DNA of 14,055 nucleotides from the NCBI GenBank assembly GCA_026392135.1, contig JAPLCR010000362.1, positions 1-14,055 of the forward strand. The letters are read 5' to 3'. The notes below the pieces were generated by a model. That model was not told the origin of the DNA. It did not search any database and saw only the letters and a program-made list of their open reading frames with translations. Shown in pieces: positions 6,988 through 14,055 of this stretch. Origin of the DNA: Armatimonadota bacterium (GTDB lineage Bacteria; Armatimonadota; Chthonomonadetes; Chthonomonadales; Chthonomonadaceae). The stretch's first letter is position 1, and each line of letters begins with the position of its first letter. Position numbers and translations under genes: made by a program.

Positions 6988-8299
6988 ACCCTAAGAATAC
7001 CAGACCTACCGCAAAAAAGAGAGAATACCGCATAAAACTCCCCCTGTTCTTATCAGATAGGAGTGCCGCAACCCCTTTCAACTCCATCACAGCATGATCA
7101 GCTTGCAATACTGTCTTGCCCACAGACTGCCCATCCACAAAAAGATGTAGTGTGCCTACTGTGTTTCCTACGTTCACGGGGGCTTTGAGCGCGGTAAAGG
7201 TGGGACGCAGTTCGTAGCGGGCTTCCTCTCCCTTACGAACTACCATCTGAAGAGGTTCCGCGCTAAGCGCAGAGACTTTTTTCTCTTTGCCGTTCTCTAC
7301 TACACACTCGCCGAACGTCTGCCCCTTCGTAACGACGGTACGCGGTTCAAAGCGTGAAAAGCCGTACTCCATCAGCTTTGCCGTCTGTTCAGGGTAGAGA
7401 GGGCAGTTGAGAACCACAGATATCAGCCGCCAGCCATTCTGGGTGGCGGAGCCTACATAGCACTTGCCTGCCGGAATCGTCCAGCCTGTTTTGATTCCAT
7501 CTGCACCGGGAAACTTACCAAGAAACCGCGAGTGGTTGTGCATCGTAAGGTCTTGCTTATCGATGGAGCGTTCAATTCGGCACCTCTTAGTCCCTACAAC
7601 CTCTGCGATACGTGTTTCGCGCATTGCGGTACGTGCTATCAGAGCAAGGTCTCTAGCCGTGCTATAGTGTTCGTCATCATGTAGCCCATGACTGTTGACA
7701 AAGTGGGTGTGCGTGGCTCCCAGTTCACGGGCGCGGGTGTTCATCATCTCTACAAACGCGGCTTCTGTTTTTGCGATATGCTCTGCCGCAGCAACGCAGG
7801 CATCGTTTGCCGAGCGCATAAGAATGGCGCGAATAAGGTCGTGTGCGGTGATTTTCGCCGTAATCAACGTATCAGGCGTGGTGTGTTCGCAGAGCAGAAG
7901 CGCGGTCATAATTTTCGTGGTGCTAGCGATAGGGCGAGGCTCATCGGCGTTCTTCTCATAGAGAACTTGACCGGTGTTCGCGTCTATTAAAATAGTGCTG
8001 GTGGCATCTATACTGAGCGCGGTGGAAGTCATCTGCTTCAACGGTGCTTCAGGTGCAACACTTGGTAAGGACGCAGAGTCAGCAGGAGGGCGTGTGTCGG
8101 TGGCAGGTTGTGGGATGACCTTACGAGGGCGCGAGTGCGAATAGACCACTTGTAAACCAACAAGAAGTATTAAGCCAGCCGTAAGAAGGCGGCGGCGCAA
8201 CTCTCTTTTTTTTGCGGATCGTGTGGGAATCCTTCTTTCCTCCCGCGTGAAAGCGTGTTCTGTAGGGGATAGAGTTGATATTGTATCGTTTTCTCTCAA
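6884..8299 (-). CDS. D-alanyl-D-alanine carboxypeptidase (S11/PBP5 family), membrane-anchored at both ends
   Basis: A peptidoglycan-trimming enzyme removing the terminal D-Ala from pentapeptides. No ATG fits; TTG codons at 8308 and 8299 are in frame after a stop at 8315-8317. AAGAGGG at 8310-8316 is well spaced (10) only for 8299, which I choose (471 residues; numbers below count from 8308). An N-terminal helix (about 41-56) is followed by a Pro-rich linker, the catalytic domain and a PBP5-type C-terminal beta domain. Active-site motifs are S129-T-T-K132, S166-A-N168 and K273-T-G275. A second hydrophobic segment (MRYSLFFAVGLVFLGYG, 426-442) and a basic tail follow. Odd: only 37 residues separate the SxxK and SxN serines (66 in E. 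coli PBP5), so a loop is missing. The last 34 codons overlap the pseudouridine synthase gene. Confidence 0.9.
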   Translation of the reverse strand: MRENDTISTLSPTEHAFTREERRIPTRSAKKRELRRRLLTAGLILLVGLQVVYSHSRPRKVIPQPATDTRPPADSASLPSVAPEAPLKQMTSTALSIDATSTILIDANTGQVLYEKNADEPRPIASTTKIMTALLLCEHTTPDTLITAKITAHDLIRAILMRSANDACVAAAEHIAKTEAAFVEMMNTRARELGATHTHFVNSHGLHDDEHYSTARDLALIARTAMRETRIAEVVGTKRCRIERSIDKQDLTMHNHSRFLGKFPGADGIKTGWTIPAGKCYVGSATQNGWRLISVVLNCPLYPEQTAKLMEYGFSRFEPRTVVTKGQTFGECVVENGKEKKVSALSAEPLQMVVRKGEEARYELRPTFTALKAPVNVGNTVGTLHLFVDGQSVGKTVLQADHAVMELKGVAALLSDKNRGSFMRYSLFFAVGLVFLGYGKRKRKRIAALAKGTRFRRSRFSESFGGDDSGW

Positions 8300-8381
8300 A
8301 ATTGGCAAGCCCTCTTACACATTTATTCAGAGTTTTTGATATTCAATCCTGCTTGCCTTACCTTTACAGGGAAGGTGATGC

Positions 8382-8421
8382 CTCCCCACTCTTGATAAAT
8401 CCCCCAGCAGAGAGATGGGAG
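8382..8421 (-). other. Weak inverted repeat between glycosyltransferase and carboxypeptidase genes
   Basis: Eleven-base arms CTCCCCACTCT (8382-8392) and AGAGATGGGAG (8411-8421) pair at 9 of 11 positions around an 18-base loop, just after the glycosyltransferase stop on the minus strand. No T-run follows, so it is not a standard intrinsic terminator. It may be a weak transcript-end or processing hairpin. The remainder of the 8300-8425 gap shows no convincing promoter. Confidence 0.3.
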
Positions 8422-8425
8422 CCGT

Positions 8426-11400
8426 CTACTTGTCTTCTACGGTAGGGATAGCCCGAACGCTCCCGGTACGCTCAAACTTATTCCAACCGACTGCTCCCCC
8501 TTTAAGGGCAGAGAAGATGGAGCGTAGTATAACGTAGTACATTAGTTGGCGATAGACAAAGCGTTGGATAAAGAGTGACGGCAGAAGTTTCCAGTCGTTT
8601 TTATCCATCCATATAGCGAGAGCCGCACCCAAAAATTCGGCAAGTACCATCGCAACATAGTAGCGGATAACATTGGCAAAGTTTCCTGCAAAGAGTGCCC
8701 AGACTACCGCAATATCCATTATCGGAGAGATGGCAGGGAACAGAATTTGGTAGAGCCAGAGGCTAGGGAGTGCCAAAATGCCAAAAGCCCCATGCTGCCC
8801 CAAAGCACTACGGTGTTTCCATAGATTCTGGAGAGTTCCAAAAGCCCAGCGAAACCGTTGGCGCGATAGATTCTTGAGTGATTCGGGGGCTTCCGTAAAG
8901 GCAAGGGCGGTACTATCATTCTCAATTTGCCAATCTAGGCGGCGCACTGTCCAAGTCAGGTCAGTATCCTCAGCAAGGGTGTCGTGCGTATAGCCCCCCG
9001 CCTGTTGGAGTGCCGTCAGCCTCCATGCACCAACGGCTCCGGGCACAACAGTAATACAGTTCATCATTTCGTAGGCACGGCGGTCAAAATTTTGGCTTGT
9101 GATATACTCCAACGCTTGCCAGCGCGTCAGAAGATTGCTGATATTGCCTACCTGTACATTCCCTGCCACTGCACCCACTTTCGGGTTTTCAAAATGCCTT
9201 ACCAGCTTGCCGATAGTATCTCGTGCAAAGACGGTATCTGCGTCCAACGCGACAATCGCCTCGCCCGTCACATACTGTAGCCCAAAGTTAAGTGCACTCG
9301 CCTTGCCTCCGTTCTCCTTCCGAAACACCCGTATGCTAGGCTCGTTCAGAAAGGACTGCTGTACGGTGGTAAAGGTAGCGTCACTGCTTCCATCGTCTAT
9401 GACGATAATCTCCTGAATGGGATATTCGCTCTCAAGTAGCCCTTGAACGGTCCTAGCAATAACCTTCTCTTCGTTATAGGCGGCTATCACTACCGAAACG
9501 CCTATTCGAAAGTCGGGTGAATAGGTGGCTTCGCGCTTGCGCTCTCGCCTTCTCTGAATGAGTGCCAGCAGCCCCATCAAGAGTTGACGCGAAATGCCCA
9601 GTATTACAGAGAGGCTGAACAGAGTGGTAAGAGACCTCTGAACGAAGTAGTTCGCTTCAAAAATCCAGTGGTCTATACCTACCAGAACAACCTGAAACCC
9701 CTGAATAGGAGGGAATAGCACTTCACGGGAGACTCCGCGCAGGTCGGCAACCGTTCCAAACTTATAGCCTGCAGCCTTTAGCCTCTTAATAATCGTAGGG
9801 AGTGCCTTGATGGTCTCCTCGCGATTGCCTCCGCCATCATGGAGTAGTACTACATTACCCTTATCTCGCTCTCGCCAAATATGTTCAATAAGGCGTTCTG
9901 CACCCGTTACGCCTCCAGCCCCCATCTTTGTCAGGTTCCAGTCCTCTGGGTCGATCTGCTCTCCCACCGAGATAAAATTGCGTTCGGAAGCGATAAGAAT
10001 AGGCTTGAGGTCGTCGCTTGTACGCGGCTCTACGTCAATGGCATAAGGGGGGCGAAAAAGAAAGGTGGTGTGCCCTGTGATAGACTCAATGGCGCGTTGT
10101 GTTGCATTGATTTCGACGAGTGTTCGACTTCTCCCCACCAAGCGGAGGTCGGGGTGAGTAAAGGTGTGATTACCTATCTCATGCCCCTCATTCCAAATAC
10201 GCGCTAGAAGATCGGGATTTTCCGCCACCTGACTCCCCACAACAAAAAAGGTCGCCTTAACACCATTCGCCTTCAGAATATCCAGAATACGAGAAGTGTA
10301 TGCAGGGTCAGGTCCATCATCAAAGGAGAGAACTATCGTTTTGGGTCTATAGCCAGCTCTGCGAACCACGTAAGAAGAGGGATATACCTGATAGGTGAGT
10401 TCGGTGATGAAGCCAGTTGTTGGGTTGCGTTTGAGGGTGCGTTTACCATCTGATGGCTCGGAAGTCACCTCTAGCAGTTCGCCCTCTCCTTGAAAGTCCA
10501 CTTGAGACTGATTGTGGTAACTAACCGTATTCAGAGTCCCATTATCCATAAGAGAGCCTTGGTCTTTGGCGAGGTAGTCCTTGCCAATTACCTGCCATAC
10601 GCTAGGGTCTTCCCCTCCCATATACCACAAAGCCACTCCTAATGTCGGGTATTTTCGGGCGATACGTAGCTGGTTGTAGGTGGTTGTCGCATCTAGCATC
10701 CAGACAGCGTGTGACTTACCAACATCGTCAAAATACCGATAATAGGGGTTGAGGGTATCTGGGTCTAGGGTTACTTTTGCGATTTGTGGGTCTTGTGGGT
10801 CTTTCGACTCTTTTGCCTGCATGATTGCGCTTTGAAAGCTGACCGGCTCTGCATTATAGTCGCCCTCTTTCCAGTCGTAGGCGTAGTTTCCAATGCCCAG
10901 AACAACCTTTTGAGGCGGGACTCTCTCTACATTAAAGAGAGTATGTAGCTGCTCCTCTGTCCAGCGCATACTGGCAATGCTTCCCGCCCCTCCACCATCT
11001 GCACCGGGCGAGTGTTCGTCGTAGACCATCGGAATAATAAAATCGTTGTAGGCAACCAGAGATGGGCGGTCAAAATTCGGATCATCTATCGCTAGGTCTT
11101 GGCAGACGATAAGCCCAATAGCGTGAAACTCCGCGTACAGCTCTTTCATAAAGAGTGTGAGGTTGTTTTTGTCCTCGGAGGCAGGCTGCTCGAAGTCTAT
11201 ATTCACCCCTTGCCAACGTTCGCGTAACATCATGTCTTTGAGGTCATGTATAAACTTCGTGCGATTAGGCGCACTGCTTACAAGGTTATGGAGGGCTTCG
11301 GTACTCCAGTGCCCCTGATGCTCGTGAAGAGTCGAGTCGATAAAGTTATTGATGAGGGGGACGATAGGGATGCCGTGATTCCGCACAAGGGGAGTTATCT

Positions 11401-11926
11401 CCTCTCTGTCTTCAGGAATGCGCGAGTCAACAATCGTGGTTTTCGTCTCGCTGATGTGTAACCACTCCGGCACGAAGTGGGTGAGCGAGTCGATATTGCG
11501 CTCTAGTGAGGCGCGAGAGGTCTCTTCCCAGTTGACATAAAACCCCATGCTGATAGGGCGTTTGGGGCTGAACTGTGCTAGGCTAGGAAGGGGCTTTGCG
11601 TTTAACTGCGCCTCCTTCGCCTGCTTTTCATTGGCAAGCATATCCTTAGCAATCATCGCCTTGAGGGTCTTGACCTCTTTAATTCCTGCCACCTGCCGTT
11701 TTCTTCGGAGGCGGTCAACAAGAACAGGGTCAGGGTTTCCCGTGTCCTTTTCGGCTCTAATTCGGGGAAGATTATGATGGGGAAGTAGGGGTAATGAAAG
11801 GACGCTAAGAACAAAGATGCCTACGCCAAGCCCCCCGAAAATGGCAAGAGTAAAAGAGATACGGGTGATGCGTCGCCATCGACGATTCTCAATGTCAAAA
11901 AAAACGGGCGTTCTATTGGGTGGCAT
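8426..11926 (-). CDS. Trifunctional exopolysaccharide protein: GH18 + polysaccharide deacetylase + family 2 glycosyltransferase
   Basis: An 1166-residue membrane protein. After a cytoplasmic basic start and one helix (about 25-47) comes a GH18-like domain (125-450) with catalytic Glu246 in GVNIDFE, MVYDEH (300-305) and ALWYMGGEDPS (432-442). A NodB deacetylase domain (528-730) has SFDDGPD (534-540, Asp536/Asp537), HTFTHP (His587, His591), RPPY (625-628), DPEDW and LLHDGGG (694-700). A helix (about 764-790) leads into a processive GT2 domain with VIDDGSSD (842-849), DAD (895-897), AEDTD (985-989) and QRFRW (1023-1027), then about four helices to 1140. Both extracytoplasmic domains should face outward and the GT2 inward. 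By analogy to PgaC (synthase) and PgaB (deacetylase plus hydrolase), it may make, deacetylate and trim a poly-N-acetylglucosamine-like polymer in one chain. The GH18 motif has Gln239 where the first Asp of DGxxxDxE is usual. Confidence 0.92.
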   Translation of the reverse strand: MPPNRTPVFFDIENRRWRRITRISFTLAIFGGLGVGIFVLSVLSLPLLPHHNLPRIRAEKDTGNPDPVLVDRLRRKRQVAGIKEVKTLKAMIAKDMLANEKQAKEAQLNAKPLPSLAQFSPKRPISMGFYVNWEETSRASLERNIDSLTHFVPEWLHISETKTTIVDSRIPEDREEITPLVRNHGIPIVPLINNFIDSTLHEHQGHWSTEALHNLVSSAPNRTKFIHDLKDMMLRERWQGVNIDFEQPASEDKNNLTLFMKELYAEFHAIGLIVCQDLAIDDPNFDRPSLVAYNDFIIPMVYDEHSPGADGGGAGSIASMRWTEEQLHTLFNVERVPPQKVVLGIGNYAYDWKEGDYNAEPVSFQSAIMQAKESKDPQDPQIAKVTLDPDTLNPYYRYFDDVGKSHAVWMLDATTTYNQLRIARKYPTLGVALWYMGGEDPSVWQVIGKDYLAKDQGSLMDNGTLNTVSYHNQSQVDFQGEGELLEVTSEPSDGKRTLKRNPTTGFITELTYQVYPSSYVVRRAGYRPKTIVLSFDDGPDPAYTSRILDILKANGVKATFFVVGSQVAENPDLLARIWNEGHEIGNHTFTHPDLRLVGRSRTLVEINATQRAIESITGHTTFLFRPPYAIDVEPRTSDDLKPILIASERNFISVGEQIDPEDWNLTKMGAGGVTGAERLIEHIWRERDKGNVVLLHDGGGNREETIKALPTIIKRLKAAGYKFGTVADLRGVSREVLFPPIQGFQVVLVGIDHWIFEANYFVQRSLTTLFSLSVILGISRQLLMGLLALIQRRRERKREATYSPDFRIGVSVVIAAYNEEKVIARTVQGLLESEYPIQEIIVIDDGSSDATFTTVQQSFLNEPSIRVFRKENGGKASALNFGLQYVTGEAIVALDADTVFARDTIGKLVRHFENPKVGAVAGNVQVGNISNLLTRWQALEYITSQNFDRRAYEMMNCITVVPGAVGAWRLTALQQAGGYTHDTLAEDTDLTWTVRRLDWQIENDSTALAFTEAPESLKNLSRQRFRWAFGTLQNLWKHRSALGQHGAFGILALPSLWLYQILFPAISPIMDIAVVWALFAGNFANVIRYYVAMVLAEFLGAALAIWMDKNDWKLLPSLFIQRFVYRQLMYYVILRSIFSALKGGAVGWNKFERTGSVRAIPTVEDK

Positions 11927-11982
11927 GGGTTCTTCTAGTGTTTTGGCTAGGCACTACTACGTGGTATTACTCTTAGGGATTC

Positions 11983-12013
11983 GCGATAGTTAAATTGTTC
12001 CGTAACGTATCGC
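11983..12013. repeat. Imperfect inverted repeat upstream of the glycosyltransferase gene
   Basis: GCGATA (11983-11988) and TATCGC (12008-12013) are exact complements, with a further TTA/TAA pair inside. They lie 57-87 bases upstream of the glycosyltransferase start. It could be an operator or a leader hairpin. No convincing promoter could be placed in 11927-12175; TTGCGA around 12012-12017 (minus strand) has only a poor -10 at 17 bases. Confidence 0.3.
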
Positions 12014-12047
12014 AAAAATAGGCGTTTATCCTACAGCGTCACCGTCC

Positions 12048-12097
12048 GCCCTAGTCACCCCTCGCCCAGAATTGGGAGAGGGGACGGGGGTGAGGGC
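12048..12097 (-). repeat. GC-rich palindromic repeat (CCCTCACCCC...CCTCTCCCA type)
   Basis: A nested palindrome. The inner arms CCCCTCGCCCA (12058-12068) and TGGGAGAGGGG (12073-12083) pair at 10 of 11 positions around GAAT, and the outer arms GCCCTagTCACCCC and GGGGTGAGGGC flank them. Read on the minus strand it has the same word order (CCCTCACCC, then CCTCTCCCAA) as the interior of the miniature element at 12492-12604, which is in the opposite orientation. Hairpins of this wording occur dispersed in many bacterial genomes. No terminal repeats or target duplication were found around this copy. Confidence 0.6.
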
Positions 12098-12130
12098 TTG
12101 AGTTTTTCAAACGCGACTTTTGGTTGTGCT

Positions 12131-12153
12131 ACGTCCGGATTTAGTCCGAACGT
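12131..12153 (-). terminator. Stem-loop downstream of the glcF-membrane gene unit (candidate transcript end)
   Basis: In minus-strand RNA, ACGUUCGGA pairs with UCCGGACGU over 9 base pairs (one U-G wobble) with a 5-base loop, 23 bases past the stop of the broken membrane gene. On the plus strand the wobble becomes a C-A mismatch, so the structure favours the minus transcript. No U-tract follows, so standard intrinsic termination is doubtful; a protective 3' hairpin or Rho-dependent end are alternatives. Confidence 0.35.
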
Positions 12154-12175
12154 GACCGCAAGAGAGCCATCCGGT

Positions 12176-12722
12176 TTATAGAGAGAGGACGGGATACGCC
12201 TGCTCGAACAACTCCTCCGTTCCGAAAGCCGCGTAAGCGATTTGCTCCCACCGCCAGTAGCCGCTATTCGTTACGGCGAAGGGGTGCATAGACGGCGCAG
12301 TCCCATCCCTGCACTCTGCGCCTTTGGGGGACAGGCGAATCAATCTGGGGAAACCAAATAGAAGTGCCCCGTGAACGAAACCGCCCATTAATGCTACTCC
12401 CATAACGGAGACGATAATACAAGAAAGAAGGCTAGGACGGTTGGGGTTTGACGACGATACGCTTGCTATAAAGCCGAGTATAACAAAACCAGTAACTACT
12501 CAGCCCTCACCCTGCCCTGCGGGCATCCCTCTCCCAAGTTTGGGAGAAGGACTTGTCTGCAAGGTGATTCTGCTGTTCTCCATGAGATAAGCCTGAGTAG
12601 TTACCAAAACCAATAAAAACGGCTACAGAGTAGAAAAGTATCGCCTTTGGATGCTCTTCGTGGTAAAGGCGGTACTTTGCGCCGTAATACTTTCGCGGCT
12701 CATGCCAGCTCGGATGAATCAT
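12176..12722 (-). pseudogene. Small two-helix membrane protein gene interrupted by a miniature insertion element
   Basis: ATG 12722 lies 9 bases after the GlcF stop, with AGGG a few bases upstream, so the gene was probably co-transcribed with glcF. Its frame reads MIHPSWHEPRKYYGAKYRL then EEHPKAILFYSVAVFIGF before entering the element at 12604 and stopping at 12507. Deleting 12484-12604 (113-bp element plus one 8-bp duplication, 121 bases) joins it in frame to ILGFIASVSSS and LLSCIIVSVMGVALMGGF, then a soluble part ending AYPVLSL at the TAA 12176-12178. The restored protein has 141 residues with helices at about AILFYSVAVFIGFVILGFIA and LLSCIIVSVMGVALMGGFVH, and a C-terminal region of about 60 residues. 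Function is not recognised. As it stands only a one-helix N-terminal fragment with an element-encoded tail could be made. Confidence 0.85.
12492..12604. mobile_element. 113-bp MITE-like element with perfect 12-bp TIRs and 8-bp target duplication
   Basis: The termini are GTAACTACTCAG (12492-12503) and its exact reverse complement CTGAGTAGTTAC (12593-12604). The element is flanked directly by CAAAACCA at 12484-12491 and again at 12605-12612, an 8-bp target site duplication. Inside are two hairpins: GCCC-TGC-GGGC (12514-12524) and a CCTCTCCCAA/TTGGGAGAAGG stem (about 12527-12550). There is no room for a transposase, so it must be moved in trans. Ends beginning GTAA with an 8-bp duplication fit IS66-family elements, which is my inference; other families with 8-bp duplications remain possible. 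It interrupts the small membrane gene. Confidence 0.88.
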
Positions 12723-12731
12723 ACCGCTACC

Positions 12732-13997
12732 CTACCCCTTCCGGTACGCCTCATCCAGTAGCTCTATCGGGTGGCATATCCGAACTGACAAGCCCGCCTC
12801 CTTCGCGCCCTGCTGAATCCACGCCAGACAGCCCGGATTTCCCGTCGCGATAATGCTCGCGCCCGTAGCGCGGAGATTGCCTATTTTGCGGTCGAGGAGG
12901 CGTTTCGCCATCTCCGGCTCCGTGATGTTGTACGTCCCCGCGCTTCCGCAACAGGTGTCAGACTCCTCCATCTCCACCAGTTTCACGCCCGGTATCTGCT
13001 CAAGCAGTTGGCGCGGCTGTAGGCGCACCTTCTGCCCGTGCGCGAGGTGGCAAGCGTCGTGGTAGGAGATGGTCGCGTCTATACGTCCCTTTGGCGGGGT
13101 TATGCCAATCTCGCCGAGCCACTCGCTCACATCGCGCACCTTCGCCGAAAATGCCTTCGCTTTATCTCTATACGTAGGGTCGTCTGAGAGAATCGCGCCG
13201 TACTCTTTCATGGTGGAGCCGCACCCCGCTGAGTTCACCACAATCGCGTCCATACCGCTCAAATGGGGTTCAAAAGCGTCTATCAGCGCCTTGATTCGCG
13301 ATACGCTCTCCGCCTCGAAGCCGCTGTGCAGGTGAAACGCCCCGCAACAGCCGGCGGCTTTCGGCGCGACTACTTCGCACCCATTCTCCTGCAAAACGCG
13401 CACGGTGGCGGCGTTCGTTTCGCCAAACAGTACCCGCATCACGCACCCCGCGAGTATCCCCACCGTATGCCGCTTCACGCCTTTGGCGGGGGAGCGTTCC
13501 GCTATCGTATGCACCTTCACCTGCCCCTGCGCCACCGGAAGCGAGATAGACGCGTCGTCGCTACCTGAGAGCAGCTTCGCCACGAAGCCGGGCATTTTGC
13601 CCTTCGTCAAGCCGCTAACTAGCCCAGCCGCCTTGAGCGAAGCCGCCATACGCCCCGGATTCGTAAGCGTTTCCAGCAACTGTAGACGGGCGAAAGACTG
13701 CGACTTGGGGCGCTTGCCCTGTTTCTCTATCTCGCTACGCGCCATCTCCAGTATCATGCCGTACTCCACACCGGAGGGACACGCCGTCTCGCACGCCCGA
13801 CACCCCAAGCAGGTATCCAGCGAACGCACCACGTCGTCTGCGAGGGGTATCACGCCCTGCCGCCACGATTTTACGAGGTAGATACGTCCCCGGGGACCCA
13901 TCGTCTCCTGCCCCGTGAGGCGGAAGGTAGGGCAAGCATCGAGGCAGAAGCCGCAACGTATGCACTTGCTTGTTTTTTCGTCTAGGTTAGTTGACAT
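12732..13997 (-). CDS. glcF: Glycolate oxidase iron-sulfur subunit (GlcF-like)
   Basis: A 421-residue protein carrying electrons from the flavin subunits of glycolate (or related 2-hydroxyacid) oxidase. The N-terminus has two ferredoxin-type 4Fe-4S motifs: CIRCGFCLDACP (Cys12, 15, 18, 22) and CLGCRACETACPSG (Cys63, 66, 69, 73). Two CCG domains follow: the first with Cys184, C217-C218-G and Cys259; the second with Cys316, C349-C350-G and Cys390. All key cysteines are present, so it appears functional. ATG 13997 directly follows an in-frame TAA and has no clear ribosome binding site. The flavin subunits (GlcD, GlcE) are not in the window but would be expected upstream, beyond 14055. A related lactate-utilisation or other CCG-domain reductase subunit is an alternative, but the length and double ferredoxin layout favour GlcF. 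Confidence 0.9.
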   Translation of the reverse strand: MSTNLDEKTSKCIRCGFCLDACPTFRLTGQETMGPRGRIYLVKSWRQGVIPLADDVVRSLDTCLGCRACETACPSGVEYGMILEMARSEIEKQGKRPKSQSFARLQLLETLTNPGRMAASLKAAGLVSGLTKGKMPGFVAKLLSGSDDASISLPVAQGQVKVHTIAERSPAKGVKRHTVGILAGCVMRVLFGETNAATVRVLQENGCEVVAPKAAGCCGAFHLHSGFEAESVSRIKALIDAFEPHLSGMDAIVVNSAGCGSTMKEYGAILSDDPTYRDKAKAFSAKVRDVSEWLGEIGITPPKGRIDATISYHDACHLAHGQKVRLQPRQLLEQIPGVKLVEMEESDTCCGSAGTYNITEPEMAKRLLDRKIGNLRATGASIIATGNPGCLAWIQQGAKEAGLSVRICHPIELLDEAYRKG

Positions 13998-14020
13998 TTA
14001 AATTTTTCGTCTCATTCCCG

Positions 14021-14055
14021 TTATTTCTTTTTCGCGTCGGGGCGGACAGGGAGCG
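14021..14055 (-). CDS. Possible C-terminal end of an upstream gene (cut by window edge)
   Basis: On the minus strand one frame entering from the window edge reads LPVRPDAKKK and ends at TAA 14021-14023, 23 bases before the glcF start. This would be a plausible end for a preceding operon gene such as a flavin subunit, but another frame is also open through this stretch and reaches a stop inside glcF at 13986-13988. Ten residues cannot identify a product. Confidence 0.3.
   Translation of the reverse strand, partial: LPVRPDAKKK

Noticed and set aside
11927..12175. Promoter for the glycosyltransferase gene
   Set aside because: Candidate boxes such as GTGACG/TATTTT and TTGCGA/TAACTA match too poorly to call; nothing better was seen.
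12176..12403. Stand-alone 75-residue gene starting at ATG 12403
   Set aside because: It is the C-terminal half of the same disrupted gene; the frame continues upstream without a stop to the insertion point.
12507..12722. Stand-alone 71-residue gene
   Set aside because: Its C-terminal 32 or so codons are read from the miniature element; it is the N-terminal half of the disrupted membrane gene.
13405..13881. 158-codon plus-strand open frame
   Set aside because: It is antisense to glcF, composition-driven, and shows no recognisable protein features.
1..14055. CRISPR array, tRNA or rRNA genes
   Set aside because: No regularly spaced direct repeats, cloverleaf-like stretches or rRNA-like segments were seen; intergenic space is short.

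Overview
The window is a mixed chromosomal segment of moderate GC content from a free-living bacterium. It encodes a periplasmic binding protein, peptidoglycan carboxypeptidase, exopolysaccharide machinery, glycolate-oxidase Fe-S subunit and ordinary sigma70-type promoter signals. I cannot assign a phylum from sequence alone. An environmental lineage such as Armatimonadota would fit the gene style, but that is a guess.

Left part, plus strand (1-3376). The window opens inside an AAA/ABC-type ATPase gene whose 5' end is outside. It is followed by an HNH-type nuclease gene; together they look like a Septu-like (PtuA-PtuB) anti-phage pair. Next come a secreted protein of unknown function with three similar beta-rich modules, and a complete ribokinase. 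All four genes are joined by 4-base ATGA stop/start overlaps (907-910, 1569-1572, 2450-2453). The ribokinase end overlaps by 4 bases the end of a convergent lipoprotein-like gene.

Middle part, minus strand (3373-11926). In transcription order: a 1166-residue fusion of GH18, polysaccharide deacetylase and family 2 glycosyltransferase (a single-chain exopolysaccharide machine reminiscent of PgaB plus PgaC); a D-alanyl-D-alanine carboxypeptidase; an RsuA/RluB-type pseudouridine synthase starting 104 bases inside the carboxypeptidase gene; a class III periplasmic binding protein and a FecCD/BtuC permease for B12 or an iron chelate, with no ATPase subunit in view; and a putative lipoprotein with its own near-consensus promoter.

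Right part, minus strand (11927-14055). A glycolate oxidase iron-sulfur subunit (GlcF-like) is followed after 9 bases by a small two-helix membrane protein gene. That gene is split by a 113-bp miniature element with perfect 12-bp terminal inverted repeats and an 8-bp target duplication. Removing the element plus one duplication restores a continuous 141-codon frame. This is the strongest new observation here. A related GC-rich hairpin repeat lies in the opposite orientation downstream of the broken gene.

Other points worth attention: the carboxypeptidase and the binding protein both seem to lack internal or N-terminal stretches that are conserved in their families, and the HNH protein has an atypical cysteine pattern.
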